Source: Streptomyces plumbidurans
GTDB taxonomy: Bacteria; Actinomycetota; Actinomycetes; Streptomycetales; Streptomycetaceae
DNA: 51,861 nt
Direction: 5' to 3'
Assembly: GCF_019857225.1 (NCBI RefSeq)
Contig: NZ_JAFJSY010000083.1
Coordinates: 1-51,861, forward strand
Below are positions 30,493 to 39,883 of this stretch, piece by piece; position 1 is the stretch's first letter; each line of letters opens with the position of its first letter. Position numbers and translations under genes: made by a program. Under the pieces are notes generated by a model. It ran no database searches, was not told where the DNA came from, and was given only the letters and a program-made list of their open reading frames with translations.

Positions 30493-33063
30493 CTACGCCC
30501 GCGCGTCCGCGGCCTGCGCCCTGAGCGCACGCTCGATGCCCGAGCGGGACTCGGAGACCAGGCGGCGCAGGGCCGCGCCGGGCTCGGCGGAGGCCAGCCA
30601 CGCGTCCGTCCGCTCCAGCGTCTCCTGCGAGACCTGGATCGCCGGGTAGAGGCCGACCGCGATCTGCTGGGCGATCTCGTGCGAACGGGACTCCCAGATG
30701 TCCTTGACCACCTCGAAGTACTTCTCGGTGTACGGAGCGAGCAGCTCGCGCTGGTCGGTCTGGACGAAGCCGCCGATGACGGCCTCCTGGACGGCGTTCG
30801 GCAGCTTGTCGGACTCCACGACCGACGCCCACACCTCCGCCTTCGCCTCCGCGGTCGGCCGGGCGGCGCGGGCACTGGCCGCGTGGCGCTCGCCGGCGGC
30901 GGTCCTGTCCAGTTCGTACTCGCCGGCGATCTCCGCCTCGTCCCAGCGGCCGACCGCGGCGAGCCGGTGCACGAACGCCCAGCGCAGCTCGGTGTCGACG
31001 GCCAGGCCCTCGACCGTCTGCGAACCGTCCAGCAGCGACTCCAGCAGGTCCAGCTGCTCCGGCGTGCGGGCCGTCGCCGTGAACGCCCGCGCCCAGGCCA
31101 GCTGGTGGTCGCTGCCCGGAGCGGCCGAGCGCAGGTGGGCCAGCGTGGCGTCGGTCCAGCGGGTGAGCAGGGCCTCGCGGGTGGCCGGGTCGGCGTACAG
31201 GTCGATCGCCAGCTTCACCTGGCGGTGCAGCGACTGCACCACACCGATGTCGGACTCCTTGCCGATGCCCGACAGGACCAGGGCGAGGTAGTCCCGGGTG
31301 GCGAGCTCCGCGTCCCGGGTCATGTCCCAGGCCGAGGCCCAGCACAGGGCGCGCGGGAGCGACGCCTCGAAGTCGCCGAGGTGCTCGGTGACGACGGCGA
31401 GGGACGCCTCGTCCAGCCGGACCTTCGCGTAGGACAGGTCGTCGTCGTTGAGCAGGATCACCGCCGGACGCGGCCGGCCGGCCAGCTGCGGCACGGCCGT
31501 CAGCTCGCCGTCGACGTCCAGCTCGATGCGGTCGCCGCGCACCAGCTTGCCGCTGTCGGCGTGGAGGTCGTACAGGCCCACGGCGATGCGGTGCGGGCGC
31601 AGCGTCGGCTCGCCCTTGGCGCCGACGGGCAGCGCGGGGGCCTCCTGGCGGATCGCGAAGGAGGTGATCACATTGTCGGCGTCTGTCTCGATCTCGGGCC
31701 GCAGGACGTTGATGCCCGCCGTCTGCAGCCACTTCTTCGACCAGGTCTTCAGGTCACGCCCCGAGGTCTCCTCCAGCGCGCCGAGCAGGTCGGACAGGCG
31801 CGTGTTGCCGAAGGCGTGGCGCTTGAAGTAGGCCTGCACGCCCGCGAAGAACGCGTCCATGCCGACGTAGGCGACGAGCTGCTTGAGGACCGAGGCGCCC
31901 TTGGCGTAGGTGATGCCGTCGAAGTTGACCAGGACGTCGTCCAGGTCGTTGATCTCGGCCATGATCGGGTGGGTGGAGGGCAGCTGGTCCTGCCGGTAGG
32001 CCCACGTCTTCATGGAGTTGGCGAACGTCGTCCAGGAGTGCGGCCAGCGCGAGTCGGGGGCGTGGGCCTGGCAGGCGATCGAGGTGTACGTGGCGAACGA
32101 CTCGTTCAGCCACAGGTCGTTCCACCACTCCATGGTGACCAGGTCGCCGAACCACATGTGCGCCAGCTCGTGCAGGATCGTCTCCGCCCGCACCTCGTAC
32201 GCCGCGTCGGTCACCTTGGACCGGAAGACGTACTGGTCTCGGATGGTGACCGCGCCCGCGTTCTCCATCGCGCCCGCGTTGAACTCCGGCACGAACAGCT
32301 GGTCGTACTTCTCGAAGGGGTACGCGTAGTCGAACTTCTCCTGGAACCAGTCGAAGCCCTGCCGGGTGACCTCGAAGATGGCGTCCGAGTCCAGGTACTC
32401 CGCGAGCGAGGGCCGGCAGTAGATGCCGAGCGGCACGCTCTGGCCGTTCTTCTCGTAGACGCTGTGCACCGAGTGGTACGGGCCGACGATCAGCGCGGTG
32501 ATGTACGACGAGATCCGCGGGGTCGGCTCGAAGACCCAGGTGTCGTCCCGGGGCTCGGGCGTCGGGGAGTTGGAGACGACGGTCCAGCCGGGCGGCGCCT
32601 TCACGGTGAACTGGAAGGTGGCCTTCAGGTCGGGCTGCTCGAAGGAGGCGAAGACGCGGCGGGCGTCCGGGACCTCGAACTGGGTGTAGAGGTACGCCTG
32701 CTGGTCGACCGGGTCGACGAAGCGGTGCAGGCCCTCGCCGGTGTTGGTGTAGGCGCAGTCGGCGACGACGCGCAGGACGTTGCGGCCCTGCAGCAGACCG
32801 GGAAGGGCGATCCGGGAGTCCTTGAACAGCTCCGCGGCGTCGAGTGCGTCGCCGTTGAGCGTGACTTCGTGCACGGTCGGGGCGACCAGGTCGATGAACG
32901 ACTCCGCGCCGGTTTCGGCCACGTCGAAGCGCACCGTGGTCACGGACCGGTAGGTGCCGCCCTCCTGTGCGCCGGAAAGGTCGAGATCGATCTCGTAGGA
33001 GTCAACGGTGAGCAGCTTCGCCCGCTGCTGTGCCTCTTCGCGGGTCAGGTTTGTGCCAGGCAC
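30493..33063 (-). CDS. pepN: Aminopeptidase N (M1 metallopeptidase)
   Basis: An 856-residue zinc aminopeptidase that releases N-terminal residues from peptides in the cytoplasm. The exopeptidase motif GAMEN is at 264-268, the zinc ligands His298-Glu299-x-x-His302 lie in HELAH, and the third ligand Glu321 is in NESFA. The C-terminal helical domain is complete. The length and the N-terminus PGTNLTREEAQ agree with S. lividans PepN (about 857 residues). The GTG at 33063 has GAGGAG upstream. A paralogue of nearly the same length lies at 46963-49530. Confidence 0.96.
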   Translation of the reverse strand: MPGTNLTREEAQQRAKLLTVDSYEIDLDLSGAQEGGTYRSVTTVRFDVAETGAESFIDLVAPTVHEVTLNGDALDAAELFKDSRIALPGLLQGRNVLRVVADCAYTNTGEGLHRFVDPVDQQAYLYTQFEVPDARRVFASFEQPDLKATFQFTVKAPPGWTVVSNSPTPEPRDDTWVFEPTPRISSYITALIVGPYHSVHSVYEKNGQSVPLGIYCRPSLAEYLDSDAIFEVTRQGFDWFQEKFDYAYPFEKYDQLFVPEFNAGAMENAGAVTIRDQYVFRSKVTDAAYEVRAETILHELAHMWFGDLVTMEWWNDLWLNESFATYTSIACQAHAPDSRWPHSWTTFANSMKTWAYRQDQLPSTHPIMAEINDLDDVLVNFDGITYAKGASVLKQLVAYVGMDAFFAGVQAYFKRHAFGNTRLSDLLGALEETSGRDLKTWSKKWLQTAGINVLRPEIETDADNVITSFAIRQEAPALPVGAKGEPTLRPHRIAVGLYDLHADSGKLVRGDRIELDVDGELTAVPQLAGRPRPAVILLNDDDLSYAKVRLDEASLAVVTEHLGDFEASLPRALCWASAWDMTRDAELATRDYLALVLSGIGKESDIGVVQSLHRQVKLAIDLYADPATREALLTRWTDATLAHLRSAAPGSDHQLAWARAFTATARTPEQLDLLESLLDGSQTVEGLAVDTELRWAFVHRLAAVGRWDEAEIAGEYELDRTAAGERHAASARAARPTAEAKAEVWASVVESDKLPNAVQEAVIGGFVQTDQRELLAPYTEKYFEVVKDIWESRSHEIAQQIAVGLYPAIQVSQETLERTDAWLASAEPGAALRRLVSESRSGIERALRAQAADARA

Positions 33064-33221
33064 CGGGTCATCTCCTCGTCATGTGTCGGTGGCGCCATCC
33101 TTCCACGTGATCGCGGACAGGGGGACGAGGGTTTTCCCGATGCCTTCCCCGGTCCGCGGCGCCGGACCGCCACGTCCGAATCCCGCCGGTCCCGCGGCCC
33201 CGCGCGCGCCAGCCTGGACCC

Positions 33222-33698
33222 ATGACCACCTACACCGCACGACCCATCGCGCCGACCGTCCTCAAGGAACTGCGCACCACCGACGACGCGGGCCGCCCCA
33301 TGGTCCCCGTGACCGACGACGAGGGCGGCGCCCCGCTGCGCTGCTGCCTGCGCCGCAGCGAGCCGGGCGAGCGGATCGCCCTCGTCTCCTACGCACCCCT
33401 GCGCCGCTGGGCCGCCGAGACCGGCGCCGAGCCGGGCGCCTACGACGAGCAGGGCCCCGTCTTCATCCACGCCGACGACTGCCCGGGCCCGAACCCCACA
33501 AACACCTACCCCTTCGCCGACGCCCACCGCACCGTCCGCCGCTACTCGGCCGACGGCCACATCCTGGGCGGCGAACTGGTCGCCGCCCCCGTCGCCGACC
33601 CCGCCTTCCAGAACGCCTTCGACGACCCGGCGGTGGCACTGGTCCACGTACGGGCGGTCGAGTACGGGTGTTTCCTCTACGAGGTCAGGAGGGGTTAG
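33222..33698 (+). CDS. DUF1203-family protein
   Basis: A 158-residue soluble protein of a conserved family with no established function. Recognisable elements are the N-terminal YTARPIAPTVLKELRTTDDAGRP, a Cys pair in LRCCLRR, and HADDCPGP...FIHADDC near the middle. No signal peptide. The gene is divergent from pepN across 158 bases and has no obvious strong ribosome site; the ATG at 33222 begins the conserved region. Nothing in the context suggests its job. Confidence 0.8.
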   Translation: MTTYTARPIAPTVLKELRTTDDAGRPMVPVTDDEGGAPLRCCLRRSEPGERIALVSYAPLRRWAAETGAEPGAYDEQGPVFIHADDCPGPNPTNTYPFADAHRTVRRYSADGHILGGELVAAPVADPAFQNAFDDPAVALVHVRAVEYGCFLYEVRRG

Positions 33699-33887
33699 GT
33701 CTTTTGCGGGGCCGGGCGGGTCGGCGCTGGGCGGGCCAGGGGGCCGACGTTCCCACGGCGGACGCGCCGGGGCCTTGCGATTGCCCGCGCCGGGCGCCGC
33801 CTGCCCCGCCGCGCGGGCGGACGACGCGACCTGTCGGACACCCCCCCGAGCCGCTCCGAACGCTCGGGAAGAGCTGACCCCGCTGCG

Positions 33888-34904
33888 TCAGCTCTTGAGT
33901 TCCGCTGCCACCAGTTCTGCGATCTGTACCGCGTTCAGGGCGGCGCCCTTGCGGAGGTTGTCGTTGGAGATGAAGAGGGCGAGGCCGTTGTCGACGGTCT
34001 CGTCCTTGCGGATGCGGCCCACGAAGGCGGGGTCCTGGCCGGCGGCCTGGAGGGGGGTGGGGATGTCGGAGAGGGCGACGCCGGGGGCGCCGGCGAGGAG
34101 CTCAGTGGCGCGCTCCGGGGAGATCGGGCGCGCGAAGCGGGCGTTGACCTGGAGGGAGTGACCGGAGAAGACCGGGACGCGGACACAGGTGCCGGAGACC
34201 TTGAGGTCCGGGATCTCCAGGATCTTGCGGGACTCGTTGCGCAGCTTCTGCTCCTCGTCGGTCTCGTTCAGACCGTCGTCGACGAGGTTGCCCGCGAAGG
34301 GCAGCACGTTGAAGGCGATGGGGCGCCTGTAGACGCCGGGCTCCGGGAAGTCCACGGCCGCGCCGTCGTGGGTCAGCTTGTCCGCGTCGGCGACGACCTT
34401 CTGGGCCTGGCCGTGCAGCTCCGCCACGCCCGCGAGCCCCGAACCGGACACCGCCTGGTAGGTGGCGACGACCAGCGCCTCGAGACCGGCCTCGGCGTGC
34501 AGCACCTTCAGAACCGGCATCGCGGCCATCGTGGTGCAGTTCGGATTGGCGACGATGCCCTTGGGGCGGTCCGCGACCGCGTGCGGGTTCACCTCGGAGA
34601 CGACCAGCGGAACCTCGGGGTCCTTGCGCCAGGCGGAGGAGTTGTCGATCACCACGGGCCCCTGCGAGGCCACCTTCTCGGCCAGCGCCTTCGAGGTCGC
34701 GCCGCCCGCGGAGAACAGCACGATGTCCAGGCCGGAGTAGTCCGCGCTCGCCGCGTCCTCCACCGTCACGCCGTCCAGCTCCGTCCCCGCCGAGCGGGCC
34801 GAGGCGAACAGGCGCAGCTCGCTGACCGGGAATTTCCGCTCCGCGAGGATCCTGCGCATGACCGTGCCGACCTGTCCGGTGGCTCCGACGATTCCGACCC
34901 TCAC
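33888..34904 (-). CDS. asd: Aspartate-semialdehyde dehydrogenase
   Basis: A 338-residue enzyme that reduces aspartyl phosphate to aspartate semialdehyde with NADPH, the branch point to lysine, diaminopimelate, threonine and methionine. Motifs: the NADP loop GIVGATGQVGTVMRRIL, the catalytic Cys in ANPNCTTMAAMPVL, and the His region later in GHSLQVNARF. The GTG at 34904 has GGGAG six bases upstream and starts exactly at the family N-terminus VRVGIVGATG; longer open frame upstream is not supported. No aspartokinase gene lies beside it. S. coelicolor has two asd-like genes, and this one matches the position of the SCO2640 copy as I recall. Confidence 0.95.
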   Translation of the reverse strand: MRVGIVGATGQVGTVMRRILAERKFPVSELRLFASARSAGTELDGVTVEDAASADYSGLDIVLFSAGGATSKALAEKVASQGPVVIDNSSAWRKDPEVPLVVSEVNPHAVADRPKGIVANPNCTTMAAMPVLKVLHAEAGLEALVVATYQAVSGSGLAGVAELHGQAQKVVADADKLTHDGAAVDFPEPGVYRRPIAFNVLPFAGNLVDDGLNETDEEQKLRNESRKILEIPDLKVSGTCVRVPVFSGHSLQVNARFARPISPERATELLAGAPGVALSDIPTPLQAAGQDPAFVGRIRKDETVDNGLALFISNDNLRKGAALNAVQIAELVAAELKS

Positions 34905-35071
34905 GGCGACTCCCTGTGCGTGTTCATGCCTGGCGGCTACTCGTGTCTGCGGCGTTTCCATGATGCGGCCGACCCGGGTCCGCCTGTCCAATTCTTTGCA
35001 CTCCATGCCCGAGGAATGGGACGCCGGACGGTGTGACGTCCGCCTCCGGACAGGACTTCCGGGGATCCGGC

Positions 35072-35096
35072 GAACGTTTCCGTGCGCCCGTGCGTC
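35072..35096 (+). promoter_or_regulatory. ECF-type promoter motif upstream of the sigma gene
   Basis: GAAC (35072-35075) and CGTC (35093-35096), 17 bases apart, resemble an ECF sigma promoter (-35 GAAC, -10 CGTC). It lies just upstream of the ECF sigma gene, so the sigma may control itself. Based on short motifs only. Confidence 0.4.
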
Positions 35097-35110
35097 GTAG
35101 AGGAAACGCG

Positions 35111-35653
35111 GTGAGGGGGTGGCTCGTGCTGCGCAGAAAGGCCCGCCGTGCGCCGGAGGACGATCAGGGTGATCCTCTGGACGCGGCCCAGGAACGCCGG
35201 GTGCGGGCGGTGCTCGCGCTGGGCGGTGTGCCGCAGGCGGACCTGCCGGACGGCGTCCAGCAGGTCCGCCTGCGGCTGCTGGAGCGGGCGGCGAAGGGGT
35301 ACGAGGCACCGCGCGACGTCTCCGCGTGGGCGGCCGTCGTCGCCTCCAACCTGGCCATGGACTGGCACCGCGCCAAGCGCCGGCAGGAGCGGATCGGCGA
35401 GCGGCTGGCCTCGCTGAGGCAGCTGGAGCACCCCTCCGGCGAGGACACCAGCGTGCTGTCGCTGTCCGTCGCCCAGGGCCTCGACGAGCTGCCCGACTCC
35501 CAGCGCCAGGTCCTCGTCCTGCGCTTCTACGCCGATCTGCCGGTCCGCTCGATCGCCGAGGAGCTGGGCGTCCCGGAGGGCACGGTCAAGAGCCGGCTGC
35601 ACACGGCGGTACGGGCCCTGCGCGCCCGCCTGCACGAGGACGAGGTGGTGTGA
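35111..35653 (+). CDS. ECF-type RNA polymerase sigma factor
   Basis: A protein of about 180 residues. Region 4 is clear (LDELPDSQRQVLVLRFYADLPVRSIAEELGVPEGTVKSRLHTAVRAL), with its HTH near the C-terminus. Region 2 is shortened but recognisable (DGVQQVRLRLLERAAKG, VASNLAMDWHRAKRR). The start is uncertain: the GTG at 35111 has AGAGGA upstream, while the GTG at 35126 has GGGGGTGG and would suit a transcript starting near 35103. The stop is followed one base later by the anti-sigma gene ATG. The pair probably responds to an envelope signal. Confidence 0.88.
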   Translation: MRGWLVLRRKARRAPEDDQGDPLDAAQERRVRAVLALGGVPQADLPDGVQQVRLRLLERAAKGYEAPRDVSAWAAVVASNLAMDWHRAKRRQERIGERLASLRQLEHPSGEDTSVLSLSVAQGLDELPDSQRQVLVLRFYADLPVRSIAEELGVPEGTVKSRLHTAVRALRARLHEDEVV

Positions 35654-35654
35654 C

Positions 35655-36374
35655 ATGACCGCGGAACACGACGGCACCGACGCGCTCATGGCCGCGCTCA
35701 CCGGCGAGGAACTGTCGCGGGAGGCCCGCGCGGACGCCGCCTTCATGTCCGAGCACCGAGAGGCGGAGGCGGACGTGGCCCTGCTGCGGGAGCAGCTGGG
35801 CCTGATCGGGGATGCGCTGGCCCGCGACGAGACGGTGCGGCACACGCCCCCCGCTCCGGTCCGGGCGCCGCGGGACTGGCGCCGGGCCCGTCGGTTCGCC
35901 CTCGGCTCCCTGGCCGTGGCCGCCGCCGCGACCGTGCTGGCCGGGATGGGCTGGCTGCTGACGCAGAGCGGCACCGGCGCGAGCGAGGGCGCCGACGCGA
36001 GCGCCGGCAAGGCGGCGGCCCCCTCCGCGAGCTCCGCCCTGAGCAGCCCGGGCTACCTCGCCTGCGCGGGTCTGATCGTCGAGGGAGACGTCACGGCGGT
36101 CGAGCAGGTGCCCTCGATGGCGGGGCAGGAGCGGATCACCCTGCACGTGACCCGCTCGTACAAGCCGCAGAAGGGCCCGAAGCAGGTGGTCTTCGTGCTC
36201 GACCAGGGCCTGACCGACAAGGCCCTGCACAAGGGCGACCATCTCCTGGTGACCCTGCCGCAGCACTCGGACGCTGCGCAGAGCGTGGTCGTCGGCGCGC
36301 AGGCGGTCGCCCGCGAACGCGCCGGCCTGATCCGCGCGCTCCCGCAGGCGGCGGGCCTGCGCTGCGGAGGCTGA
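35655..36374 (+). CDS. Probable membrane-anchored anti-sigma factor
   Basis: A 239-residue protein. The cytoplasmic N-terminal part (DALMAALTGEELSREARADAAF) is helical, as in sigma-binding domains, but no zinc-binding HxxxCxxC motif is present. A single transmembrane helix lies near residues 81-103 (FALGSLAVAAAATVLAGMGWLL). The extracytoplasmic part has a Ser/Ala-rich linker and a small domain with one Cys near CAGLIVEGDV and one near the C-terminus (LRCGG). Topology, and its place one base after the sigma gene, support an anti-sigma role; family homology is weak by eye. Confidence 0.72.
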   Translation: MTAEHDGTDALMAALTGEELSREARADAAFMSEHREAEADVALLREQLGLIGDALARDETVRHTPPAPVRAPRDWRRARRFALGSLAVAAAATVLAGMGWLLTQSGTGASEGADASAGKAAAPSASSALSSPGYLACAGLIVEGDVTAVEQVPSMAGQERITLHVTRSYKPQKGPKQVVFVLDQGLTDKALHKGDHLLVTLPQHSDAAQSVVVGAQAVARERAGLIRALPQAAGLRCGG

Positions 36375-36390
36375 ACGCGCGGCAGGACGC

Positions 36391-36430
36391 AAAAAAAAAG
36401 GGGGCGGGCGCCCGTACGGACGCCCGCCCC
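36391..36430 (-). terminator. Rho-independent terminator of the subtilase gene
   Basis: Arms GGGGCGGGCG and CGCCCGCCCC around a short CCCGTACGGA loop, followed on the minus strand by nine T. One of the few textbook terminators in the window. It sits between convergent genes, 17 bases past the subtilase stop. Confidence 0.92.
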
Positions 36431-36446
36431 GCTCCCGCCGCCCTGA

Positions 36447-39400
36447 CTACGGCGTGACCTTCTCGATCTTCACACTGCCGATGCCCGCGACCGTGCCGCG
36501 CGCGTTCACCAGCTGCACCCGGCCGAAGAACTCACGGCCCTCCGGAGCGGCCGCCGCGGCGGTCACGCTGCCGGAGACGGTCGCCGAGTCGCCGGTGCCG
36601 AGCTCGACCGGCGCCGACTCGTCGACGGCGACGGTGCCGAGGGACGCGGAGAAGAAGACGTCCCGGTAGTCGTACTCGGTGGAGCCGGACGGCACGGAGT
36701 AGCCCGCGACCTCGACCGTGTACGTACCGGCGGCGGGCGAGGCGACGGAGACCGCCTCCTCCGAGTCGCCGTCGGCGGACTGGCCGACGACGTTGCCGTC
36801 CTCGTCCTTGACCGTCAGGTCCAGGTCGGCCGCGGTGTCCGAGACCCCGCCGATGGCCACGTCGAGCGAGGTGGCGCCCGCGGGCACCTCGACCGTGCTG
36901 GTCTGCGTCTCGCCCTCCTTGATGGACGGACGGGCCGACTTGGCGGAACCGAGCGGACCGCCGACCAGGTGGCCGTCGAGGGCGGCGAAACCGTTGGTCG
37001 CCTTCCAGGAGACGGCCGCCGGGGTGCCCACCTCGGCCTCGGGGACCGTCACGGTCTCCGGGTCGAAGGCCGCGCCGTAGACGGCGGCCTCCAGCTTGTA
37101 CGGGTTGTCGAGCAGCGGCGAGGTGCGGCGCGCCTCGACCTCGACCTCCCACACACCGGGCTGCGGGTCGGCGTAGGAGCGCACGTCCGGCTTGCAGCCG
37201 TTGGTGTTGGGGTAGTTGCTGTAGCAGTACGGGGTGCCCGTGTCCTCGACCGGGACGCCGTAGGGGTGGATGGAGATGAAGCGGGTCTGGCTCTTGTCCT
37301 TGAGCCCGCCGATCGCGACCTGAAGCGCCTTGGCGCCCTCGGGCACGGTCAGGAAGTACGACTGCGTGCTGTTGCGCTGCACCGTGTTCGACGCGGACCA
37401 GGTGTACTTGACCGGCGTCGAGACCACGACGGTGGTCAGGATCTGTTGGTCGACCCCTTCCGTCCTGCGGTCGTCGACCTCGAGAATCGCGCTCTTCAGG
37501 CCCGCCGAGCGCGGGTTGGCCTGCACCTTGACGGTGACCGGCTGGTTCAGCGGCAGCTTGACCTCGTCCGGGCCGACGATGCGGAAGGTGTCACCGGCGT
37601 TGTTCGCGAAGTGGAGCCGGTGCCGGATCGCCTTGTCCGGGCCGGAGGTGCGGGTGACCGTGATGTCGTACGACTTCTTCTGCCCGGCCTTCAGGCCGCC
37701 CTCGCGGTCGTAGAGGCCGGTGCCGAAGCCCGGCGTCTTCAGCGCGAAGTCGAGCGCGGTGTCGACCGGGGCCTTCACGGTGTAGTCGTCGGCGGTCGCG
37801 CCGTGGCGGATCGCGTCCCAGGCGTCGACGACGTCGATCAGGCCCGCGCCCTCCTCGTACGCCTGAACTCCCTTGATGTGGTCGGCGGTTGAGGTGAGCG
37901 CCGTGCGCAGGCCGGCCGGCGTCAGCTCGATGTGCTTCTGCTTGGCGGCGCTCAGCAGCAGCGCGGACGCGCCCGCGGCCTGCGGGGAGGCCATCGAGGT
38001 GCCCTGCAGCATGGAGTAGCCGGCCGGCAGCGAGTAGCCCGCCTCGGCGACCGGGGCGCCCGGCATCCAGGTCTGGGTGGTGTTGATCGCGGCGCCCGGC
38101 GCGGACAGGGTCGGCGTGAAGCCGCCGTCCTCACGCGGGCCGCGCGAGGAGAAGGGCATCATCGCGTACCTGGTCCTCACGGCCGAGCCGTAGTTGGCCG
38201 CCCAGGTCTCCTTGGAGATGGTCGCGCCGACGGAGATCACCTTGTCGGCGAGGCCGGGGTCGCCGATGGTGTTGGCGCCCGGGCCGGAGTTTCCGGCCGA
38301 GATGACCAGCTGCACGCCGTAGGTGTCGATGAGCCGCGTGTACAGCAGGGCGCGCGCGTTGCTGCCGTCGTTGAGGGCGGGCAGGCCGCCGATCGACATG
38401 TTGACGATGTCGACGCCCCGGTTGACGACCAGGTCGATCATGCCCTCGGTGAGCGCGACGTTGGTGCAGCCGCCGGTCCAGGTGCAGGCACGGGAGGAGA
38501 CGATCTGCGCGCCCGGGGCCTCGCCGTTCATCCGGCCGCCGAACAGGCCGTGGGCGGCGGTGATGCCGGCGACATGCGTGCCGTGCTCGGCCTCGATGAC
38601 GCCGATGTTGACGAAGTCGGCCTTCTTGCCGACCCAGTCGCCGCCGTAGGGGTCCATCGGCACGTCCTTGCGGATCTGCACGACGAACGGCTGGCGCTCC
38701 ACCACGTCGGTCTTCGGGTCGTCGGTCCCGAAGTAGCCGATCTGGTATCCGTCCTTGTACGGCTTCATCGGCGTGTCGTCGCCGAAGTCGAAGTCGTTGT
38801 TCAGGTCCACGCGGACGGTCCCGGCGGCGGGGTCGTACAGGACGCCCCACTTGTCCGTGGTGTCGCCGTCGCGGTTGGCGTCGCCCTTCGCGTCGCCGCC
38901 CGCGGTGGCGGACTCGCTGAAGGTGCTGACCTGGTACGAGCCCGCGGGCGCCGTCCAGGTCCGGCCGCCGTACGTGAACGTGGGCCCGGAGACGGCGGTG
39001 ACCATGGGGCGCCAGGTGGCGTCGCCGTCGACGATCGGGTCGGTCGCCGTCACCCAGTCGACGATCTTCCGCTCGCCGGTGGTGGTCTTCTGCAGCGCCG
39101 GGTGTCCGAGGTCGACGCCGGAGTCGAGGATGCCGATGGTGATGCCGCGGCCGTCCGCCTTCGGGTTCCTCTTCACGAAGTCGACGGCGCCCGTCTCGAA
39201 GGACGGGTTGTACGGGTTGGCGGCCGGGGTCTTCTTGCCCGGGGCGGGGTAACTCACGCTCCCGGAGCCCGACTTGGCGGAGCCGCCGCTCACGCCCGGG
39301 TCGTCCAGCGGTATCTCCTCGCGCAGGTCGATGCCGCGCACGGAGGAGAGCTTCGCGGCGGCGGCGATGGCCGACTCCGCCTTCGAGGTGGGGACGGTGG

Positions 39401-39743
39401 CGCGGACGTAGCCGAGCTTGTCGTAGGTCCGGCCCACTGAGCCGCCCTTGACCGCGTCCAGTTCGCCGGCGACCTGCTCGGTCTGCCCCGGAGTGGTGGC
39501 GATCATCATCGTGACGTTCTTGTCGCCGTCGGCCTTCGCCTCGGCGAGCAGGTCCGCGTCGTTCGAACCGAGCTTGTTCTGCGCGGACTTGACGGTGCCG
39601 TCCGAGGGCGCGGGCGGACCGTCGGCGGCGAAGGCCATGGGTATCGGCCCCGCCGCGGAGAGCGCGGCGACGAGACCGGCGGCCACGGCTATGTGGGCCA
39701 CGCGTCTCGCGCCCGGTATGGGATCGCGCTGGGGGTGGGTCAT
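36447..39743 (-). CDS. Secreted S8 (subtilisin-type) serine peptidase
   Basis: A 1098-residue secreted protease. A signal peptide (RRVAHIAVAAGLVAALSAAG...MAFA, cleavage near residue 40) is followed by an inhibitor-like prodomain to about 145. The catalytic domain has the triad in ITIGILDSGVDLGHPAL (Asp207), EAEHGTHVAGITAAHG (His) and GTSMASPQAAGASALL (Ser). An insert of about 120 residues separates Asp and His motifs. The C-terminal third has several beta-rich pre-peptidase C-terminal-like segments (VPAGATSLDVAIGGVSD, SPAAGTYTVEVAGY). The ATG at 39743 has GAGGG six bases upstream; the one at 39749 is two codons longer. It has its own terminator. Confidence 0.93.
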   Translation of the reverse strand: MTHPQRDPIPGARRVAHIAVAAGLVAALSAAGPIPMAFAADGPPAPSDGTVKSAQNKLGSNDADLLAEAKADGDKNVTMMIATTPGQTEQVAGELDAVKGGSVGRTYDKLGYVRATVPTSKAESAIAAAAKLSSVRGIDLREEIPLDDPGVSGGSAKSGSGSVSYPAPGKKTPAANPYNPSFETGAVDFVKRNPKADGRGITIGILDSGVDLGHPALQKTTTGERKIVDWVTATDPIVDGDATWRPMVTAVSGPTFTYGGRTWTAPAGSYQVSTFSESATAGGDAKGDANRDGDTTDKWGVLYDPAAGTVRVDLNNDFDFGDDTPMKPYKDGYQIGYFGTDDPKTDVVERQPFVVQIRKDVPMDPYGGDWVGKKADFVNIGVIEAEHGTHVAGITAAHGLFGGRMNGEAPGAQIVSSRACTWTGGCTNVALTEGMIDLVVNRGVDIVNMSIGGLPALNDGSNARALLYTRLIDTYGVQLVISAGNSGPGANTIGDPGLADKVISVGATISKETWAANYGSAVRTRYAMMPFSSRGPREDGGFTPTLSAPGAAINTTQTWMPGAPVAEAGYSLPAGYSMLQGTSMASPQAAGASALLLSAAKQKHIELTPAGLRTALTSTADHIKGVQAYEEGAGLIDVVDAWDAIRHGATADDYTVKAPVDTALDFALKTPGFGTGLYDREGGLKAGQKKSYDITVTRTSGPDKAIRHRLHFANNAGDTFRIVGPDEVKLPLNQPVTVKVQANPRSAGLKSAILEVDDRRTEGVDQQILTTVVVSTPVKYTWSASNTVQRNSTQSYFLTVPEGAKALQVAIGGLKDKSQTRFISIHPYGVPVEDTGTPYCYSNYPNTNGCKPDVRSYADPQPGVWEVEVEARRTSPLLDNPYKLEAAVYGAAFDPETVTVPEAEVGTPAAVSWKATNGFAALDGHLVGGPLGSAKSARPSIKEGETQTSTVEVPAGATSLDVAIGGVSDTAADLDLTVKDEDGNVVGQSADGDSEEAVSVASPAAGTYTVEVAGYSVPSGSTEYDYRDVFFSASLGTVAVDESAPVELGTGDSATVSGSVTAAAAAPEGREFFGRVQLVNARGTVAGIGSVKIEKVTP

Positions 39744-39838
39744 CGGCATCCCTCGTAGGTGAAGTTCCAGTGCCGGACGAGCGCACAGCTTTACCCAAGG
39801 GACAGTTGTTTGGGAAGTGTTGACCGAAACGATATGGA

Positions 39839-39863
39839 CGCATGGGGAAAACCCCCTATGCGC
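39839..39863 (-). terminator. Hairpin after the CGNR gene
   Basis: GGGG and CCCC arms around AAAA, extended by GCAT/ATGC outside with a two-base bulge. It lies 20 bases past the CGNR gene stop and upstream of the subtilase leader. Confidence 0.45.
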
Positions 39864-39883
39864 ATCAGGTGTTTTGGGGCGTT

